Under the pieces are notes generated by a model that made no database searches, was not told the origin of the DNA, and saw nothing but the letters and a program-made list of their open reading frames with translations. Positions 51,801 through 59,300 of a DNA stretch of 64,000 nucleotides are shown one piece after another. How positions within the stretch are numbered: position 1 is the first letter of the stretch; each line of letters starts with the position of its first letter. Made by a program: the position numbers and the translations under genes. The DNA lies in contig JAZGTN010000006.1 of assembly GCA_037783415.1 (NCBI GenBank), positions 5,518,001 through 5,582,000 on the forward strand, in the 5' to 3' direction. This DNA comes from Leptasterias polaris. Its lineage: Eukaryota > Echinodermata > Asteroidea > Forcipulatida > Asteriidae.

Positions 51801-54800
51801 TCGGGAGTATAAAGCGCTATATAAGAACTGCGTATTATTATTATTATTTTACATTAAGAGACTATTAAGAATAACAATGTTTTCCTGGTGACGTCAATAT
51901 CTTTTTGTCCATCATCTGCTGAAGCAGTTTTTCCCATTGTCTATCCAGATTGATATAATTTGCCTCAATTATGTTAGCCACAAATGTCTTGGGCAGGTAC
52001 TGTATTGCTTTCACACGAAGCACCAAAGCAAGCCCCGTATTGGCTGTAACTAAATAAAGCAAGTTATAAACCACAAGGGAAACTGACAGGGTAAGTTGTA
52101 AATAATTTGGGGTTGAACAAAGAAAAATTTACTTGAGCAGGATTTGAACCAACGACCTTTGGGTTAACATGCCGGCGCTCTACCAACTGAGCTATCCAGC
52201 CCTATGTAGTCGGTCTCCTTATTTTTGTCAATATCTTTGTTCAGGGGTTGGGGTGGCAGCTAGATACCTCAGTTGGTAGTGCTGGCATGTTAAACCAGAG
52301 GTCGCTAGTTCAAATCCCACTCTAGTAGATTTTTTTGTTCAACCCCAAACAACTAGGTAAGTACCTATGAGTGGGACAAGAAGCTTACCTGGATTTCCCA
52401 CTGAACAAAGAACTAAAATCAGTTAACCTTTTTAGAGTAGGACCAGAGATAGACTGTGCAAGTCTTGCACGTATTCTAACATTTTTCGGACCACTTTTGT
52501 TCCATGTACAATGTACATTACTTTAACGCGTGAAGGAAACAAACTCGCGCACTTAACTGGGACCCAATGTTTGAATACGCGCGACACTTGCACAGTCTAT
52601 TTGCAAGTGATAGAATACATAAGCTGGAGGAGTGTAATTGGGAGTGTCCAAGGGAGAGCGACAGGGACGTACGACACAATTGACACTGACAAATATAAAG
52701 GGTTTCTTTCAGATAAACATCCTCATATCTTGTGGGGATTTGGCCAGCCGCGCCCTTTGTTTCATGTGCACCTTTAACGGATGTCTTATGTAGTTTATCT
52801 CGACGGGGAAGACCTCTCTGATGTTTGTATTGAAGTAGGATTACCGGTACTCTTTTAGACATTTCCTGGAGATTTTGTTCCAAGTTTAACATTTCACCCG
52901 GAAAAAGAAATGTTCAAGGGACGATACTGTGTCATTTTTTATTAATCTTCCTTGAAAGGTTGACAAAACAGCACTCTAAGTTCGATTCTCTAACATTTGG
53001 TTAGGTACCAAGTAAGTATACTGCCTATTTTCGTAACCCTGAGGGTCCACCCTCTCCAACTTCAATCCTGTGCAATATTGTACAAGTTCATCAGAAACAC
53101 TCTTTAGTTGAGCAAACTTCTTGACTGAATGAAACAGAACCATTTCCAAGTGTAACCCTGACCAAAATATGGTCTTACGTTACAAGTGTATTTCACTTTA
53201 TAAAATATTTTATACTGCATAGTGTATTTTGATTTACCATTGCACTTGTACTTTTGTGTATTTTATATTCTCAATGTGCTTTCTCTCAAGCCTTTGGAGA
53301 CCCTTTCTTTATTCACACAAATTCTGTAATTCCAGGCCATTTAAATGAAATAGTATTTTCAAAAGTAATTTATCACCCCAGTTGCAAACACACCATATTA
53401 CAAAATCTTTCATTTCACCATGGAACTACATTTCAAATCACCTTCTCGTGATTCACCTGGAGTGTGTTAGCAACAATTGCGACTCAAAAAACAACAACCT
53501 AACCACAATAACAAATATGAAGTATTAAGTATGACTGATTATGAAATGCTTTTTCAATTTTTAAAGGAATGTTTCGCAATTTGTTTTCAGTGGTCGTCAA
53601 AAGTGGTCGCCAACGTTTGTACGTGTTTGTAAAATTAGAAGTGATGGCCTGAGTACTTACCTCATCGATTATGCAAGTACACGTTGTACCCAACCCACTC
53701 ACAATAACACGCTGGTTGATTCAACGTGTACGTGGTATAAATCAATCCATCCTATAAATATTCATGATGTTAGGATTCCTATTGGCTAAGAGTTACGTCA
53801 CTGATATTTTACTACACTGTACGATAAACAAGGTCATTACAGACCCACCGCAACCGCTGGTTGGATGTCCCTTAAACTGTTGTTATTCTCTTATCGGCCA
53901 ACATTTCCTGTTGAACTTTTCCTTTCTATAAAAAACTTGTGATTTGGTGGAGTGACAGCCACACACTAGAAGTGATTCAGAGAGACAGGATTGTTTTAGG
54001 ACGTCAACTACGTGATATTATATTAGGAAAATGCCTAACGTTGCTGTATGTGTGGGGTGTCACAACATTGGACTGCGTGCCAGCGTTCATTTACCACTGT
54101 GTGAGAAACCGCAAAATGATATACAAAGGAGGGGAACTTGCCCGCCATGCAAGGTTTGTTGAGCTGTCAATTCTGGGTGGACATTATTATCATTTTGTTA
54201 TGATTTAATTATATTTTGTGGCAGTTAATAAAATCAGTGAAGGGCATTGCGGCAATAGGTAGGGGCAACGACGGCATTGCCGTCGTTGCCGTCATGAAGT
54301 ATCAGGGCTGAGAGACCATTAATTGTGAATGCTTTTTTGTTCACACTCCTTGAAATGTACACTCGCGTTTTCCGCAAGGACTTGCAGTCTTTGTAATATC
54401 ATCAGAATTGTTACGTCCACTGGAGTTTCCAAACAGAGGAATGGTGGGATTCATAATGTCTTCAACGTCTGGGATTGAATTGGAGAATGCCTGGAACTGT
54501 TTGCCTGTAAATTCCCGTGTGTGACACAGCCTTAACAATTACTGATGTTTAATCCATTAAACTTTTCATCTCGGAGTTGTTAATTTGTTTCAAACAGAGG
54601 GGAGAAGTCATTTGTATTCTTATTAAGGTCTGATCGGTGCATCAACTTTCTTGTTCGGGTTTTCTACAAGGACTCGTAGTGTCAGCCTGAGGAGTAGGTG
54701 TCTGGGTGTCTTTTGGACACCCCGTTTTATCTGTCATTTACATAAGTGAACAATTTGGACGCCCAGTTCTTAAATTTCCAGCAAATTTTTACACCCTTTT

Positions 54801-56319
54801 ACCAAATCATGGCTAAGACCTTGCAAGGACTTTGTAGTCTTTGTAAGATCATCAGAATCATGAAGTCCACTGGAGTTACAAAACAGGGGACCTCGGCTCA
54901 GAACTATAAGGCCACGTCAGTACAACTTGTATTGAGTTGCTTTTGCAATATTTTTCAGGTCTTGGTCAACAGAGTTTATCGGTCAAAAGTTCTCTCCAAA
55001 TTAAGAAGTTGGCAAGAAACATGCTTTCTATAGGAAAAAAAAAAAAACTTCATTGGTGGATTTTGATTTTGTTTCCAGGTTTACAAGCATTTACACTTAA
55101 TGCCCCTTTTATCATTACAGATATGAAATTTGCAATTAATAGTGACCTTACAGCACTTCAAACTTGTTGTATCATTTGGTAATAAAAACTGTTTTTGCCA
55201 GGGTCGGATTATCTCTCAATTTAAGAAAATGTTTGATCTAAAATGTCTTTATTTTTTGTTCTTGTTTTGCAGTCCTGCTCACCGTTCGGCAAATCAGAGA
55301 CGTACACAAAAATCGGTCAACTGGGCGAAGGCTCATATGCCAAAGTGTTTAAGGCAATAAGCAGGTAGGCAATTTAAGATCCTATTTCTCAATTTAAAGC
55401 AATTTTGAACAATCTGTTTTCAAATTAAGGCTTAAAGGGCGTGCACAACATTGTTGAGATTGAAAATAAATACGTTCACAGATTTGCACACAACTTATAT
55501 GGTATAAAGCTGGTCATGATGGAAAACATCCCTGGAGACGTTTTTGCTTGAATTAATATAGTTTTTGAGAAATGAGTAAAACAATTAGTTTTGATGTCGC
55601 TAGTCAAAAACTTGATGTTTTGTGAAAACAGTGAAAACAAACAGAGGAGTTTTTCACTATTTTCTTGTGATTCCGATGACCAAAAGAGCTTAGACTTCAC
55701 AGGTTTGTTATTTCATGTATATGTTGGCTCACATAAAGTACGGATACTGGTCTTTGACAATTACCAATGTTGGCCGTATGCTTTAAAAGCCTTTGCAGTT
55801 TGCCACCACAGAATGAGTCGTTTAACAACTCTACAGAATTTGTATCTCTTGTTTGGTCTTACTGTGTGGAGTAGGGGCAGTGTTGAAGTATGGACACACA
55901 GTATCTCTTAATCATACACTCAACCAATGCAGTTGATTTTGACCCCACCTTTAATACATTATCCCTCACATTGCACTTTTCTTGTCTGAGAAATAACGCC
56001 AGCCCTTTTCTCCTCCATTTCCTCTCTCACTCTTCTCCTTCAGCGTCAATCAACAAGTCGTTGCACTTAAAGAAATCCGTCTGCAGCAAGACGAGGGAGC
56101 TCCCTTCACGGCAATACGGGAAGCGTCCCTCCTGAAGGGCTTGAAGCATGCCAACATTGTCTGTCTTCATGACATCATCCATACGAAGACAACGCTCACA
56201 TTTGTCATTGAGTATGTGGTGAGTTGATGAATTATTGATCGGAAGACTTCCAAGGGAAACTGACTGGGTACAAATAAATGGGGCGAACAAAGAACAATTG
56301 TCTAGGTTTATTTGTTTGT

Positions 56320-56354
<35 letters not shown>

Positions 56355-59300
56355 TATACTTTTTTTGCTTAAAGTAAAGGGTAGCCCCATCCTGACATCT
56401 GGTCATTTTGGGTTCTCTTTGTAAAGATACATTTAGAGAAGATAAAAGCAGAATAATACAGACGTTTGCATCATAAAATAAATATTTTTTAAGTAAATCA
56501 AAAATAGAAAATACACACAGAAAAATCACAGTGTTTTACACTGTCATCCAAATCGACAAAAAGTAAAGATCTACCATTGATTTCTTCCCTGAAGATGTAG
56601 ATTCAGAATTTCATGTCAAAGTCGTATAATGCAAGATTTCCAAATGCCCACGATTCTTTGAACCAGCAGCGCGGCTATAAATCAATGACACGCTTGACTA
56701 TACCTGAAAATGTCGGGTCGCGATGCTTAAATAACACGTTGTTATTCACATCACAAAGGTTAAAGGTGTATTGTTTTCACTGGTAATTGACGTCAACTAC
56801 AGAGAGAGTTTTTTTCAAGTTTGTTTTAAATGGTTCTGAAATCCGCCCGCTTTGTTATATCGGACGGACGGGGGTGATGCATTAAATTTGTGTCACTTCA
56901 AATGTACAACGTGTAGTGAGTACATAATGTGTTTCACCTTACTTCCTGCATGGTTATTAATTCTTGGCATGGAGTAGGCATGTTTGTTTTATTTCCATTC
57001 ATACTTTCATCAGATAAATAATGATCAATGATCAATACAAAATATATCAAAAAATGTAGAACAATACAATACAGTATGAATGGAGGTGACATTCAGAGGA
57101 CTGGCCTTCTGTAGTGGAGCACCTGAGACTGCAGTCGAAGTAAACAATTTTGGAAAATACAAGCAATGAGTTCCCAGGTTGGGTTGTAAATGTAGTAAGT
57201 GGAATTTCCCAGGAAATTCCTGGGAATTTTTGATGACCTTTTTACACTTGAATTGCTAACCCTGGCAAACTCCAGGAGAAATAGCCCTTGCCCATGAAAT
57301 AGCTACCCCTGCTTGGGTGTAGGGTTATTAGCAAGGCAACCCTAGGGTTAGCGTCCATAGTGCTAATTGTTCCCATGAAAATTGCATCAAGTGTGAAACA
57401 AACATGTGTGGTGGTGGGGTGAAAATTCCCCAGGGAATTTCCTGGGGGTTTTAGTTCCTGTGAATTGGCCTTTTAAATGGGAAACAATGGAGTGCTGCCG
57501 ACTTGACCAAAGTTCCATAAAAGTCGACTGGAAAAGTCAGCTGTAAGCAGAGCCATGAAATTGGGCCCAGTTAGCCACCAGAACTTTACACTACAACTTG
57601 ATTAAATACAAAAATACACTGAAGAACTGAAATCTGGAACGCAGACTTTTGAAATGGTACAGTTAGTATTGTATCAAGCGCTAATTGTATCCAGTGGCAT
57701 TATTTTTGTCTCTTGGGGGGTCTTAGAATAACTCAAGTGAAATCAATTCAATGAGTGGAAAGATTGTCTCTGGATAGAGACCTGCTGCAGGTATAGCACA
57801 TCTGGTGCGACATTTCAACTCATTTCGCTTTGTCTGCAATTCACTGTTTAAATTTAATTATCCAGTTTGATCTTACAACACAGGATGAAAATTGCCTGAG
57901 AATCATTGATAAGGATCTGGGTAGATTTATACTGTCTTTCGTTGTGTCATTGGAAAAATGTTGTATCTCCTAAAAATGGCACTTATGTAACGTGTGAGTT
58001 TGAAATTGTCAAAGCGTTGCATCTCACTTAAAATAACGCGGATGTACACTCAAAACAAGTATGCGCCGAGATACAACGTTTTGCCAAATCGAGATTAGAC
58101 GTTTTTGCACTGATTCCTTGATTTATCTGTTGTTCATAATGGAGGATATCTACTTCATCAACAAAGACGTAATGACATCAACTACACTCTATCTTCTATC
58201 CTCCAGCATACAGATCTGAGCGCGTATTTGGAGAAGCACCCAGGGGGGTTGAACCCCCACAATGTCCAGCTGTTCCTTTTCCAGTTGCTGAGGGGTCTTT
58301 CCTTCTGTCACCAGAGGAGAATTCTCCACCGAGACATGAAGCCACAAAATATTCTCATCAGTGAAACGGGTGACCTCAAACTTGCAGATTTCGGTAAGGT
58401 TCCTTAATCAAGTCAAGTAAAACACGTCCTAAGAAAAATCTCTTAATTTATTTTGGCGGGGATAGAGAATAATTATCATTTAATTTTGTTCTAATCACAG
58501 AAAGGTTTCCCAAAGTTTCTTTTGTGTAAAGTATTTAAAATTCAATGCTTTTATACAAATAAATTTGGACTAAACAAAAACATTTATTAGAGCGGGATTA
58601 ATGTGCCGGTAGGGTGCACTACCAACTGAGCTGTCTAGCACTATGTTGGCATTCTCCCTATTTAGCAAATATCTTTGTTTATTTGAATATTAAAATGTGT
58701 ATGGATGTAGGTGGTTATGTATGAGGTTTGAAGAATGTGTGCATGTGTGTGTCCAGAGCCCTCAGAAACAATGTGGAGACTTTTGCTGTTGAGATTTACT
58801 TTGTGGAAGGGCATTTTTCCTCCCTTTGTGTCATTTTTCGTTCTTCAAAATACCTTCATTATATGCAGCTTAATGATAGGAAGCCTACAGTGGCTTGTCT
58901 CAATCATGTTAAAATGAACATCCATTTTTCACAACCTTAGAAATATTGGCACTCTGACTTTTTCTCTATTTCATCATTGTCCATCTTGATAAAGCTTCTA
59001 GCCGATATCCTTGTGTCTTGTTTCTTTGTTTAGGTCTAGCAAGAGCGAAGTCCATCCCAAGTAGGACATACTCACATGAGGTGGTGACGCTGTGGTACAG
59101 ACCACCAGATGTATTGCTCGGATCTACCGATTACTCCACACAACTAGACATCTGGTGAGCCTCTAGTTTTGTTGATATGTAGCTGTAATTTCACTCAGTG
59201 ATATGTAGTGTGAGATCCTGGGACCTACTTGTCGATAAAATGACGATGTTATAGTAATCCAAGCCTAGAGATGCAGCGTGCAAACTCCGGTTTCGCTCTT

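Larger units (their letters stand above)
40478..55272 (+). other. Intron of the CDK14-like gene (about 14.8 kb)
   Basis: No coding exon recognised on the + strand. It holds SINEs, TPAL copies, the 146-bp array and the minus-strand in-frame repeat, each listed separately. Stretches such as 41040-42075, 42255-44670, 45590-47350 and 48910-50050 show no gene signal beyond short open frames; the 149-codon minus frame at 50651-51100 spans a poly-G tract and has no domain. Confidence 0.65.
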
